Source: JBBEAM01 sp040882845
GTDB taxonomy: Bacteria; Pseudomonadota; Alphaproteobacteria; Kiloniellales; DSM-21159
Assembly: GCA_040882845.1 (NCBI GenBank)
Contig: JBBEAM010000009.1
Span: 540,489 to 604,488, forward strand
DNA: 64,000 nt
Direction of reading: 5' to 3'
Of this stretch, positions 26,001 to 34,285 are shown piece by piece. The notes beneath the pieces are model-generated. The model was not told the origin of the DNA. It did not search any database and worked only from the letters and a program-made list of their open reading frames with translations. How positions within the stretch are numbered: position 1 is the first letter of the stretch; each line of letters begins with the position of its first letter. The position numbers and the translations under genes are program-made.

Positions 26001-26037
26001 CAAAAAGGCGCCGGCCGGATTGGGGAATCCGGCCGGC
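26001..26037 (-). terminator. Bidirectional-looking terminator between MATE gene and sensor kinase
   Basis: A perfect 12-bp stem (GCCGGCCGGATT, 26010-26021, with AATCCGGCCGGC, 26026-26037) and a GGGG loop. Read on the minus strand it is followed by CCTTTTTG (26002-26008), so it best fits termination of the kinase operon. It also sits 29 bp after the MATE stop on the plus strand. A further imperfect stem is seen at 26064-26085 (CAATG paired with CATTG). Confidence 0.75.
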
Positions 26038-26250
26038 TGTTGGGGGCGCCGGGAGCCTGACTGAGCCCAATGGGTCACATTGGCTGGTGGGGTGACTGTT
26101 CTTGCTCTTGCGAGCGCCCTGGAAAGATGGTGTTGGGGCCTTCCAGGAAGAACGTCGGGCTCTCTCCCGCCGCAGGTGCAAGCAAACCCTAGAACGGCAG
26201 TGCCAGGCTGTGTTGTGCCATGGCTGTGACATTGAATTTTATTTTTGGAA

Positions 26251-27837
26251 TCAGCGCGAAAGCGGCAGGCGGACGATCACGCGCAGGCCGCCGCCCGGCG
26301 CATTCTCGGCGCGCACGCCGCCGCCAACCGCCTCGAGGTTGCGGCGCACGATCCACAGGCCGATCCCGCGGTGCTGGCCGTCCTCGTCGCGCCCCTGGTA
26401 CTCGGCTTCGGCTTCGGCGCGCAGGGAGACGTATCGCTCGAAGATCCGCTCCAGGTGCTGGGCCGGAACGCCGGGGCCGCGGTCGCGCACTGACAGCACG
26501 GCCTGGCGGCCGTAGATCTTGAGATCGACCTGAATGTCGCCGCCCGACTTGGAGACGCTGATCGCGTTGTCGATCACGTTCTCCAGCACGGTTTCCAGCA
26601 GATCCTCGCTGGCGCGCACCACCACGCCCTGCTGCAGATCGGCGCGGATCCGCAGGTTCCGGCTGACCGCCGGCTCCTGATAGGAGGAGAGCAGCCGGCT
26701 CGCGAGACGCGAGAGATCGACCAGTTCGCGCGGCGGATCGAGCAGCTCCGCCACGGTCTCGTCGAGCTCGCGCGAAGAGGCGACCAGGTGGTCGAGGCGG
26801 TCGAGCGACTTCTCGATCACTTCCAGCGCCCGCTGTCCCCTGCTGTTATCCTCCGGCACGATACGGCGCAGCGGCTCGAGAGACTGCCGGGTGATGGCGA
26901 TCGGCGTCTTGAAGGCGTGCGCGTTGTCTTCCGAGGCGCGGCGGATGTCGTCGGCCGAGTCCTGCAGCGAGCGGGTCATCCGGTCGAGCTCCTCGGCCAC
27001 CACAGAAAGCTCGGGCACGCGGTTGGCGGTGACGAAACCCTCGACCGGCGCCTTGCCGATGGAGATGCCCCGGGCCAGATTGCGGAAGCGCATCAGGTTG
27101 CGCCAGATGCCGAAGAAGATGACAATGGTCAGCAGCGCAATGCCGACATAGATCATCGCGGCGACGCGCACTTCCCAGGTTTTCCAATAGGGCTGGCCGA
27201 TCGAAGTGCCGAGGAAGGCGCCGCTGGCGTGCGCCGTCACCACCACCCAGCAGCCAGACTCCGTGGTCACCGGGGAGATCGAGGTCAGCAGTTCCTCCTG
27301 TCCCTCGGCCGTTTTATGCCGCAGAGCGATGGGCGCGTTGCCCTCGCAGGTCTCGACCAGCTTGTCGAGCACGCCGCGCTCGATCAGCCGCTGGCGTTCC
27401 TCCTCCAGGGTTGCGGGCGGCACCGGCGGCTCGGCGGCGACGAAATAGAAGTCCTCCACGCCGCTTTCGGCGCGCGGCAGGAAGAGCACCTTGACCCCGG
27501 TCTGCACGGTCGCCAGCTTGGCCACCGCCTTGGGCAGCTCGGTGAGCGGCTGCGAACCTTCGAGCTGCAGCAGCGGTTCCAGATTTTCCGCGATCAAGCG
27601 GCCCTGCTCGCGCAGGCTTTCCAGCAGCAGCGCCTGCTTCTCGGCGTCGGCCTTCTGGAATTCGATATAGAGCGCCGCCGGCATCGCCAGGAAGACGAAG
27701 AGCAGCAGGATCAGCTTGGTCACCAGGGAGCGCGAGAAGCGCCGCAGGCCATCGAAGAACGCCGCCAGCCCGGGGAGCTTGAGGGCCAGCTTGGAGCGGC
27801 TTCGGCTAGCCCGGTGCTCGCTGACCGTGACGGCCAT
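26251..27837 (-). CDS. Membrane sensor histidine kinase, ChvG/ExoS-like
   Basis: A 528-residue kinase. The first membrane helix is at about 37-57 (LVTKLILLLFVFLAMPAALYI), followed by a periplasmic sensor of about 170 residues with two cysteines. A second helix at about 232-252 (MIYVGIALLTIVIFFGIW) leads to HAMP (about 253-305). The phosphorylated histidine is H307 in DNAHAFKTPIAIT, an unusual H-box in which the normal HELRTP reads HAFKTP. The ATPase domain has the N-box VLENVIDNAISVSKSGG, G1 VRDRGPGVP and G2 RGIGLWIVRR. The response regulator ends with a stop overlapping this start by one base (TGATG), so they are a cognate pair. The arrangement resembles acid- and envelope-stress ChvG-ChvI systems. 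Confidence 0.88.
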   Translation of the reverse strand: MAVTVSEHRASRSRSKLALKLPGLAAFFDGLRRFSRSLVTKLILLLFVFLAMPAALYIEFQKADAEKQALLLESLREQGRLIAENLEPLLQLEGSQPLTELPKAVAKLATVQTGVKVLFLPRAESGVEDFYFVAAEPPVPPATLEEERQRLIERGVLDKLVETCEGNAPIALRHKTAEGQEELLTSISPVTTESGCWVVVTAHASGAFLGTSIGQPYWKTWEVRVAAMIYVGIALLTIVIFFGIWRNLMRFRNLARGISIGKAPVEGFVTANRVPELSVVAEELDRMTRSLQDSADDIRRASEDNAHAFKTPIAITRQSLEPLRRIVPEDNSRGQRALEVIEKSLDRLDHLVASSRELDETVAELLDPPRELVDLSRLASRLLSSYQEPAVSRNLRIRADLQQGVVVRASEDLLETVLENVIDNAISVSKSGGDIQVDLKIYGRQAVLSVRDRGPGVPAQHLERIFERYVSLRAEAEAEYQGRDEDGQHRGIGLWIVRRNLEAVGGGVRAENAPGGGLRVIVRLPLSR

Positions 27838-28646
27838 CAGTCGTCGTCCTTATCGTCGTCCACCGAAGCGTCCGCGGCCCGCTCCTCCTCGGCCGAACGC
27901 CAGCGATAGCCGAAACCGGGATAGTTCTCGATCTGGTCGAAGCCGCTGTCGACATCGCGAAACTTCTTACGGATCCGCTTGATGAAGGCGCGCACATTGG
28001 CGCGGAAACCGTCGGCGCCATACCCGGCGATGAAGTCCTTGCCGCGCACCAGATCGTAAATCTGACGATAGGTGACGTCTTCGCCAGGGCGCTCTGCCAG
28101 GAAGGAGACGATGGAGAACTCGGTCAGGGTGAGGTCGACCTGCACGTCGCGCCAGAAGGCGCGCTTGATATCGTGCTTGAGCTCCAGGTGCCCTTGGATC
28201 ACCGCTCCCAGGGAGGATTCCTGCGGCGTCGCCTTCGGGCCGTTGGTGATCAGTTTCAGGCGCTGCAGAATGATCGGCAGGCGCCGCGACTTATCGATGA
28301 AATCGACGGCGCCGAACTTCAGGGCGGCTTCCTCGTAGATCTCGTCGCTGAGCACCGTCAGGAAGATCACCGGCACGTTGTGATCGGCCTCGCGCAGCTG
28401 GCGCAGCACGCCGAGGCCATCGAGCACCGGCATGCGCCAGTCGAGCAGCACGGCGTCTGCCTCGCCGGCCGAGCGGCCGTTGCGCCCGAGCAGATAGTCC
28501 AGAGCGTCGTCGCCGTTGTCGAAATCGACGATCTCGTAGCCTTCCTCGACCAGGTTCAGGCCGAGGGATTCGCGGAACAGATCGTCGTCGTCGACCAGGG
28601 CGATCTTTTTGGCGCTGCCTTCCTGAGAGGCGGGTTGCAGAGACAC
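27837..28646 (-). CDS. OmpR/ChvI-type response regulator
   Basis: A 269-residue regulator from the GTG at 28646, which has GGAG ten bases upstream. The longer ATG frame would overlap the lipoprotein gene. The receiver domain has the acidic pocket ALVDDDDLF, the phosphoacceptor aspartate in AVLLDWRMPVLDG, threonine in IFLTVLSD and lysine in DFIDKSRR. The C-terminal winged helix ends with FRANVRAFIKRIRKKF (recognition helix) and FGYRW (wing). A highly acidic tail (DDDKDDD) closes the protein. It would be phosphorylated by the downstream kinase and bind DNA. The lipoprotein gene 7 bp upstream may be a signal-related partner. Confidence 0.92.
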   Translation of the reverse strand: MSLQPASQEGSAKKIALVDDDDLFRESLGLNLVEEGYEIVDFDNGDDALDYLLGRNGRSAGEADAVLLDWRMPVLDGLGVLRQLREADHNVPVIFLTVLSDEIYEEAALKFGAVDFIDKSRRLPIILQRLKLITNGPKATPQESSLGAVIQGHLELKHDIKRAFWRDVQVDLTLTEFSIVSFLAERPGEDVTYRQIYDLVRGKDFIAGYGADGFRANVRAFIKRIRKKFRDVDSGFDQIENYPGFGYRWRSAEEERAADASVDDDKDDD

Positions 28647-28653
28647 GGCTCGA

Positions 28654-29280
28654 TTACTCCACGGGTTGGCTTGTCGGGGCTTGCGGCGCCGCGGGCACTT
28701 CCGCGGCGGCGCGCCGGGCACTGGCGTTCTGGGCGATCAGGGTGGTGAAGCAGCGGCTGCGGTCCTCGACGGTCATCGCAGCTTCGGTGTCGGCGTCCCC
28801 CGCCGACGCCGGCTGTTCCACAGCCGCGCTGGCATCCCGGGGGGCCTGCGGCGCGACTTGATTCTGACCGGGGCCCTTGACTTCATAAGCCAGGGCGCGG
28901 AAGTCCTCCCCGCCGACCCTGGGATAGAAGAAGATCGAGAGCACGCATTCCTGCCCGTGGTAGGACCAGACCCTGGCCGGGGGCTGGACTTCCTCCATGG
29001 AGGGGCCGCCGAGCAGATCCTCGATCTCCGGCCGGCTGAGCCCGACCAGATCGTCGATCCGTTTTTCCGACAGATGCGCGTCCCCCGGTGGAATGAAGCC
29101 GCTCATGTCGGTCGGTCGGCGCGCCGGAACCGGCGGCAAGGCGGCAAGCTGCGTGTCCTGCGCCGGCTCGACGATTGGCACGGGTTCATCTGCGTAGAGA
29201 TTCTGGTCGTTCTGGCCATCCGTCAGACAGCCGGACAAACCGAGGGCGACAACGCTCAGCACAGCAAATCTGCGGTACAT
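28654..29280 (-). CDS. Hypothetical lipoprotein upstream of the two-component system
   Basis: A 208-residue protein with a type II signal peptide: MYRRFAVLSVVALGLSGC, where LSGC is the lipobox and the cysteine is the lipidated residue. The mature part has a Pro/Ala-rich linker, then LVGLSRPEIEDLLGGPS, a SmpA/OmlA-like segment, and a VWSYHGQECVLSIFFYP strand pair, followed by an Ala/Pro-rich C-terminus with a second cysteine. The LSRPEIEDLLGGP motif resembles BamE-like outer-membrane lipoproteins, so it may sense or sit in the envelope. It is the first gene of the regulator/kinase operon (7-bp gap). Confidence 0.7.
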   Translation of the reverse strand: MYRRFAVLSVVALGLSGCLTDGQNDQNLYADEPVPIVEPAQDTQLAALPPVPARRPTDMSGFIPPGDAHLSEKRIDDLVGLSRPEIEDLLGGPSMEEVQPPARVWSYHGQECVLSIFFYPRVGGEDFRALAYEVKGPGQNQVAPQAPRDASAAVEQPASAGDADTEAAMTVEDRSRCFTTLIAQNASARRAAAEVPAAPQAPTSQPVE

Positions 29281-29572
29281 GACACCTGCTCCCAAGGCGG
29301 TGAATCCCGCCTTGCGCTCCGCCCCCACAACGAAGCTCTCATTAACTATTTAACCAGTTCAGCCCGTCTCAATTCGGCCCCAAAAACACCACCGGACCCT
29401 AAGGTCCTGCCGCCCAGAGCGGCTTGTGATAAATTTGTGGCCTTCCCCTGAGCGTCTAGGTTTCAGGGCATATTCATCGCCCAGAATGGATAGCCGCCGG
29501 ATGGGCCTTACACCGAGTGTGATTAACAAAACTTAACACATCGCTAACCCGGAGGTCAGACTACTTTTTGTC
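29281..29572. other. Intergenic gap with promoter region of the lipoprotein operon
   Basis: About 290 bp between the lipoprotein start and the end of potA, both on the minus strand. The segment 29338-29375 is AT-rich and is the likely lipoprotein promoter area (TTGAGA and TAAATA-like hexamers occur, but only 14 bp apart, so the call is weak). The segment 29500-29570 is also AT-rich and follows potA. No gene seen. Confidence 0.4.
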
Positions 29573-30664
29573 TCAACTATCTAACACCAGAGTATCCTCA
29601 GGGTTCCATGAGCACCAAAGTTCGTCGCCGACCTTGACCCGGGGAGCGGTGTCGCGGGCCGTGTTCTGGATGTTGGTCAGCAGGGTGTGGCCCGCCGGAT
29701 CGGCAATGAAAATCGAGCTGGTTTCGCCGTAGTAGGCCACCTCGATCACCGTGCCCTTGAAGGAAATCTGCTCATTCTGCGGCCGGCTGTCGTGCAGACG
29801 CAGCTTCTCGGGCCGCACGGCGATGCCGACCTCGCCCGAGGCCGCCTCGGCATGGGGCAGGCGCAGCTGGCCGATTCCTGCGACCTCGACCAGCAGCTCG
29901 CGCCCCTCGAGGCCGATCACCTTGCCTTCGAAGAGATTGGTCTTGCCGATGAAATCGGCGACGAAGCGGTTGTTGGGGAACTCGTAGAGCTCCGAGGGCG
30001 CTGCCACCTGCTGCACCAGCCCGCCCTGCATCACCGCGATGCGGTTGGCCATCGACAGGGCCTCGCTCTGATCGTGGGTGACGATGATGAAGGTGATGCC
30101 GACGGTTTCCTGCAGCCGCACCAGCTCGAGTTGCATCGCCTCGCGCAGCTTGGCGTCGAGCGCCGAAAGCGGCTCGTCGAGCAGCAGCACCTTGGGCCGC
30201 TTGACCAGGGCGCGGGCCAGGGCGACCCGCTGGCGCTGGCCGCCGGAAAGCTGGTCCGGCATCCTCCCGCCATAACCGCCGAGCTTGACCAGCTCCAGGG
30301 CTTCCTCGGCCCGCTGTCTGCGCTCGCGGCCGCCGACCCCGGTGACCTTCAGACCGTAGGCGACGTTGTCGAGCACCGACATATGCGGAAAGACCGCATA
30401 GGACTGGAACACCATGTTGATCGGCCGCCGGTTGGGCTCGACGCCGGCCATGTCCTGTCCGTCGATCAGAATCTGCCCCTCGCTGGGAATCTCGAAGCCG
30501 GCGATCATCCGCAGCAAGGTCGTCTTGCCGCAGCCCGAGGGACCGAGCAGCGCGAAGAACTCGCCGGACTCGATCTCCAGGTTGACGTTGTCGACCGCGG
30601 TCACCGCGCCGCCGAAGCGCTTGGTCACATTGTTGATCGAGATGATCGGCTTGGCATCGTTCAT
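29573..30664 (-). CDS. potA: Polyamine ABC transporter ATP-binding protein PotA/PotG
   Basis: A 363-residue ABC ATPase. Walker A is GPSGCGKTTLLRMIAGFE, the Q-loop lies in NMVFQSYAVFPHM, the signature is LSGGQRQRVALARAL, and Walker B with the D-loop is VLLLDEPLSALD, with the switch histidine in IIVTHDQSEALSM. A C-terminal TOBE-type regulatory domain follows (EVGIAVRPEKLRLHD and WNPEDTLVL). It energises polyamine uptake through the two permeases encoded upstream. It is the last gene of the operon, 18 bp after the PotC-type permease. Confidence 0.93.
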   Translation of the reverse strand: MNDAKPIISINNVTKRFGGAVTAVDNVNLEIESGEFFALLGPSGCGKTTLLRMIAGFEIPSEGQILIDGQDMAGVEPNRRPINMVFQSYAVFPHMSVLDNVAYGLKVTGVGGRERRQRAEEALELVKLGGYGGRMPDQLSGGQRQRVALARALVKRPKVLLLDEPLSALDAKLREAMQLELVRLQETVGITFIIVTHDQSEALSMANRIAVMQGGLVQQVAAPSELYEFPNNRFVADFIGKTNLFEGKVIGLEGRELLVEVAGIGQLRLPHAEAASGEVGIAVRPEKLRLHDSRPQNEQISFKGTVIEVAYYGETSSIFIADPAGHTLLTNIQNTARDTAPRVKVGDELWCSWNPEDTLVLDS

Positions 30665-30682
30665 GGCGCGAATTCCAAGGGG

Positions 30683-31522
30683 TTAATCCTTCTTCTCGCT
30701 TTTCTGCTGCATCCGCATGGCGAGCGCGGTGACCACCACGGTGATGACGATCAGCACCGTGGAGGCGGCGTTGACCTCCGGCGTCACCGAGAAACGCACC
30801 ATGGAGTAGACCTTCACCGGGAAGGTGACGGTGTTCGGCCCGGAGGTGAAGAAGGTGATGACGAAGTCGTCCAGCGACAGGGTGAAGGCCAGCATGCCGC
30901 CGGCGATCAGCCCCGGCTTCATGTAGGGAATCAGGATGTCGCGGAAGGTCTGCCACTCCGAGGCGCCCAGATCGCGAGCGGACTCCTCCTGCTCCCGGTT
31001 GAAGTTGGCCAGCCGGGCGCGAATCACCATCGCCGCGAAGGGGAAGGAGAAGGAGATGTGGGCGATGGTGATGGCGGCCAGGTTGAAGGGCCAGACCATA
31101 TCGCTGGGCCAACCGATGCGGCTGAAGAAGGCCAGCATGGCGACTCCCATGCAGATCTCCGGAACCACGATCGGCAGCGCCATCAACCCCTCGTAGCCGG
31201 GCTTTCCGGGAAAGCGGAAGCGCCACAGCATCACCGCCACCATGGCGCCGAGAATGGTGGCGACGACGGTGGTGATCACAGCGATGGTAAGGGAGTTGGC
31301 GAAGGCGAGGATCAGCTCGTCGTTCTCCAGCGCCCGTTCGTAGTATTTGAGAGTGAAGCCGTTCCAGACGATATTGCGGCGGCTGTCGTTGAAGGAAAAG
31401 GCGACCAGCGTAAGGATCGGGCCGTAGAGGAAGACGATGGTCAGCAGGAAGATCGCGCGCAGCGAGGTGCGGCGGTGATAATCGAGCGGCCCGATCGGCT
31501 CCTTTTCGCGGCGCCAAATCAT
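30683..31522 (-). CDS. potC: Polyamine ABC transporter permease PotC/PotI
   Basis: A 279-residue inner-membrane permease with six helices, for example FLLTIVFLYGPILTLVAFSF and a C-terminal VLIVITVVVTALAM. The EAA-type cytoplasmic loop (EQEESARDLGASEWQTFRDILIPYMKPG) contacts PotA. It starts at the ATG at 31522, which overlaps the stop of the preceding permease by one base. It forms the second half of the transport channel. Confidence 0.92.
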   Translation of the reverse strand: MIWRREKEPIGPLDYHRRTSLRAIFLLTIVFLYGPILTLVAFSFNDSRRNIVWNGFTLKYYERALENDELILAFANSLTIAVITTVVATILGAMVAVMLWRFRFPGKPGYEGLMALPIVVPEICMGVAMLAFFSRIGWPSDMVWPFNLAAITIAHISFSFPFAAMVIRARLANFNREQEESARDLGASEWQTFRDILIPYMKPGLIAGGMLAFTLSLDDFVITFFTSGPNTVTFPVKVYSMVRFSVTPEVNAASTVLIVITVVVTALAMRMQQKSEKKD

Positions 31523-32442
31523 CAGCCGGCCTGCATCGAGGAGGAACCCCTGGCGAAGAGCGCGCGCAGCGCCAAGGCGAAGAAGGTGATGTACATCAGG
31601 ATGAAGGACAGGGCTGAGCCGAAGGGCCAGTTGTTGGCCGACTTGAACTGGCTCTCGATCACGTTGGCGATCATCTGGCTGTCGGTGCCGCCGAGCAGAT
31701 CCGGCGTCAGGAAGGACCCCAGCGCCGGAATGAAGGTGATGATGATGCCGGAGAACACCCCCGCCTTGGCCAGGGGAACGACGATGCTATAGAAGCTGCG
31801 CAGCTGCCCCGCGCCGAGGTCGAGACTGGCTTCGATGTAGGACTTGTCCATCCGCTCCAGCGAGGCATAGAGCGGCAGCACCATGAACGGCAGGTGGACA
31901 TAGACCAGGCCGATCACCACCGCCGTGTTGTTGTAGAGCATCCCCCAGGGCTCGAAGCGTTCGCCGAGCAGCTGCATCTGCCCCAGGCCGAGAAACACCA
32001 GCACGCCGTTGGCCTGCTCCCAGACCCATTCCAGGCCGAAGTTGACGAAGCCGCGGGTGCGCAGCACGGCGATCAGGGCGTAGGTGCGGATCAACAGGTT
32101 GGTCCAGAACGGCAGGATGATCAGCAGCAGCAGCCAGGGCTTCATCCGCGCCGGCGCGAAGGTGATCGAGAAGGCGACCGGGAAAGCGATCAGCAGGCAG
32201 ATCACCGTGGTGATACCGGCCATCCATAGCGATTTGACGAAGATCTGGGGATAGGGAGCATCGAAGACGCGCAGGTAGTTCTTCAGCGTCCAGGTGATGT
32301 CGATATTGATGATGTCCCGGTTCTCGCCGAAGCTGAAAAGCCAGACGATGGCGAGCGGAATCAGGAAGAAGACGGCCAGCCAGAAGCTGGGCGGCAGAGA
32401 AATCACCCAAAATACCAGCGGGTTGCGCCGCCAGCTTTCCAT
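31522..32442 (-). CDS. potB: Polyamine ABC transporter permease PotB/PotH
   Basis: A 306-residue permease with six membrane helices, beginning with LPPSFWLAVFFLIPLAIVWLFSF. The ATPase-coupling loop is MDKSYIEASLDLGAGQLRSFYSIVVPLAKAG. It forms the channel with PotC. It is separated from the binding-protein gene by 111 bp that contain two perfect hairpins, which suggests separate control of transcript levels. Confidence 0.92.
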   Translation of the reverse strand: MESWRRNPLVFWVISLPPSFWLAVFFLIPLAIVWLFSFGENRDIINIDITWTLKNYLRVFDAPYPQIFVKSLWMAGITTVICLLIAFPVAFSITFAPARMKPWLLLLIILPFWTNLLIRTYALIAVLRTRGFVNFGLEWVWEQANGVLVFLGLGQMQLLGERFEPWGMLYNNTAVVIGLVYVHLPFMVLPLYASLERMDKSYIEASLDLGAGQLRSFYSIVVPLAKAGVFSGIIITFIPALGSFLTPDLLGGTDSQMIANVIESQFKSANNWPFGSALSFILMYITFFALALRALFARGSSSMQAG

Positions 32443-32462
32443 CCCTAATCCCCCCGAGGATT

Positions 32463-32539
32463 GCCGCCGGAAGCATCGTCCTTTCCGGCGGCCAGGCGAA
32501 ACCCGATAGGGAGGGAGCGGTATCGCCGATACCGCTCCC
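32463..32539 (-). promoter_or_regulatory. Two intercistronic hairpins between the polyamine binding protein and permease genes
   Basis: The first hairpin met by the transcript is a perfect 12-bp stem with a 3-base loop (GGGAGCGGTATC, 32513-32524, with GATACCGCTCCC, 32528-32539). The second is a 10-bp stem with a 10-base loop (GCCGCCGGAA, 32463-32472, with TTCCGGCGGC, 32483-32492). Neither is followed by a U-tract, so full termination is not expected. They could protect the binding-protein mRNA from 3' decay or partly attenuate read-through, giving more binding protein than permease. Confidence 0.6.
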
Positions 32540-32553
32540 CTTGGCTAGGCCGG

Positions 32554-33633
32554 CTAGGCGGCCTTGATCTTGGTCCAGAGCGAGTCGATCAGCTCGACGT
32601 GCTCCTGACCGAGATAGACCGAAGGCTCGCACTTCTCGATCACCGAATCCGGCGGGAAGATCGCCGCATTGTCCTTGTAATCCGGCGAGGTCAGCTCGCG
32701 GGCCGCCTGGTTGGGCGTCGCATAGTAGATGAACTCGGCGATGTCGCGCCCGGCCTCGGCATCGAGGATGTAGTTGATCAGCTTATGCGCGTTCTGCGGG
32801 TGCGGCGCGTCGTTGGGAATGCAGAGACAGTCCTGCCACAGCAGACCGCCTTCCTTGGGCACGGTGTAGCCGATGTCGTCGTCCTCGGCCATCACCTGCA
32901 GGATGTCGCCGTTCCACTCCATGGTGACGTCGACCTCGCCGGAGAGCAGCAGGTCCTGACCGTTGTCATCGGCGAAAACCTTGATGTTCGGCTTCTGCTT
33001 GATGATCAGGTCGGCCGCCTTCTGCAGCTTCGCCGCGTCGGTGGTGTTGAGCGATTCGCCCATATACTTGAGCGCCATCCCGATCACCGTATTGCCGTCG
33101 CCGAGCAGCGCCAGACGCCCGGCGAAGGCGTCGGAATCGTAGAGCCACTCCCAGCTGTTCGGCTCTTCCTCGACCCGCGACTTGCGATAGCCGATGCCGA
33201 TGGTGCCCCACATGTAGGGCATGGAATACTTGCGGCCGGGATCGAAGACCGCGTCCTGGAAGACCGGAGAGACGTTCTTCTCGAAGTTCGGGATCATCGA
33301 GTGATCGATCTCCTGCAGCATGCCGGCCACGATCATGCGCTCGACGTAGTCGTTGGTCGGCACGATCAGGTCGTAGCCCGGATTGCCTTCCTTCAATTTG
33401 GTAAAGAGCTCGTCGTTGTCGGCGAAGAGGTCCATCTTGGCCTCGATGCCGGTCGCGTCCTCGAAGTCATCCAGCGTGGTCTCACCGATGTAGGTGTCCC
33501 AGTTGTAGAAGTTGACGAGGGCTTCCTCGGCGCTCCAGCCGATCTTCGGCAGCAGCGTGACGCCGGCGGCCACGGCCCCGGTTCCGGCGAGAAACGAGCG
33601 GCGGCCGAGGGGTTTTCTCGGATTGAATTTCAT
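32554..33633 (-). CDS. potD: Spermidine/putrescine-binding periplasmic protein PotD/PotF
   Basis: A 359-residue solute-binding protein with a twin-arginine signal (GRRSFLAGTGAVAAGVTLLP). The fold signature includes LVNFYNWDTYIGETTLDDFE, YDLIVPTNDYVERM, and MEWNGDILQVMAEDDDIGY. The acidic and aromatic residues of these stretches normally hold the polyamine. It delivers polyamine to PotBC and is the first gene of the operon. A 168-bp gap upstream, before the OmpA-like gene, should hold the promoter. Confidence 0.92.
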   Translation of the reverse strand: MKFNPRKPLGRRSFLAGTGAVAAGVTLLPKIGWSAEEALVNFYNWDTYIGETTLDDFEDATGIEAKMDLFADNDELFTKLKEGNPGYDLIVPTNDYVERMIVAGMLQEIDHSMIPNFEKNVSPVFQDAVFDPGRKYSMPYMWGTIGIGYRKSRVEEEPNSWEWLYDSDAFAGRLALLGDGNTVIGMALKYMGESLNTTDAAKLQKAADLIIKQKPNIKVFADDNGQDLLLSGEVDVTMEWNGDILQVMAEDDDIGYTVPKEGGLLWQDCLCIPNDAPHPQNAHKLINYILDAEAGRDIAEFIYYATPNQAARELTSPDYKDNAAIFPPDSVIEKCEPSVYLGQEHVELIDSLWTKIKAA

Positions 33634-33801
33634 AAGCGGCAGTCTCCCTGTTGGCCGCGGTTTCCACGGCGATTTGCGGTGCCTGAACGGCGCGTCTTCA
33701 TTGAATAGAAGCTGTCGAGGGGGCCCTTGTCAATCGGCTGGCGCGTTCCTTCAGCGGCCGCCGTGAAGCCTAACCGCCCTGCGGCTTTGCGGCCAGCGGG
33801 G

Positions 33802-34278
33802 CTATTTCTCCTGAGTCGGATCCCAACGCAGAACCTCGACCCGGCGGTCGGTGTCGAAGGGGGCGATGAAGCCCAAGACATCGTCGCCGAAAGCCTCGCC
33901 GCGCACGGCCACGGTCATCCGCGCTTGCCTGACCCCGTGGGTCAGCAGCAGCTGTCCGACCGCCTCTGCGCGGCGGCGGGCGAGATCTCGGTTGTAGTCC
34001 TCGTCGCCCTGCTTGTCGGCCTGGCCGATGACGCAGATGATCGCGCCAGGATTGCCGCGCATCCGGCTGGCGAAGTCCTGCAGCTCCTGACGGTCGGCCT
34101 GCTGGATCGCCGTCGAATCGACGTCGAATTTGACGATCATCGGCGGGCGCTGAGGATTGCCCGCCTGCTTGAGGCATTCGTTGACCTGGGCGGAGAGCGG
34201 CGCGGCAAACAGGGCAGATACAGCAAGCGTTCCGGCAAAAAACAACCGCCGTAGCCCTGTTTTCGCTCGCACCCGCAT
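33802..34278 (-). CDS. OmpA-like domain periplasmic protein
   Basis: A 158-residue protein with a signal peptide (LFFAGTLAVSALFAAPLSAQ). The rest is an OmpA C-terminal-like domain with CVIGQADKQGDEDYNRDLARRRAEAVGQLL and the MTVAVRGEAFGDD and DRRVEVLRWDP segments. Such domains bind peptidoglycan non-covalently. Without a beta-barrel or lipobox it is probably a soluble periplasmic protein. It starts 7 bp after the dusA stop on the same strand, so it is probably co-transcribed. Confidence 0.82.
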   Translation of the reverse strand: MRVRAKTGLRRLFFAGTLAVSALFAAPLSAQVNECLKQAGNPQRPPMIVKFDVDSTAIQQADRQELQDFASRMRGNPGAIICVIGQADKQGDEDYNRDLARRRAEAVGQLLLTHGVRQARMTVAVRGEAFGDDVLGFIAPFDTDRRVEVLRWDPTQEK

Positions 34279-34285
34279 CGCCGAC

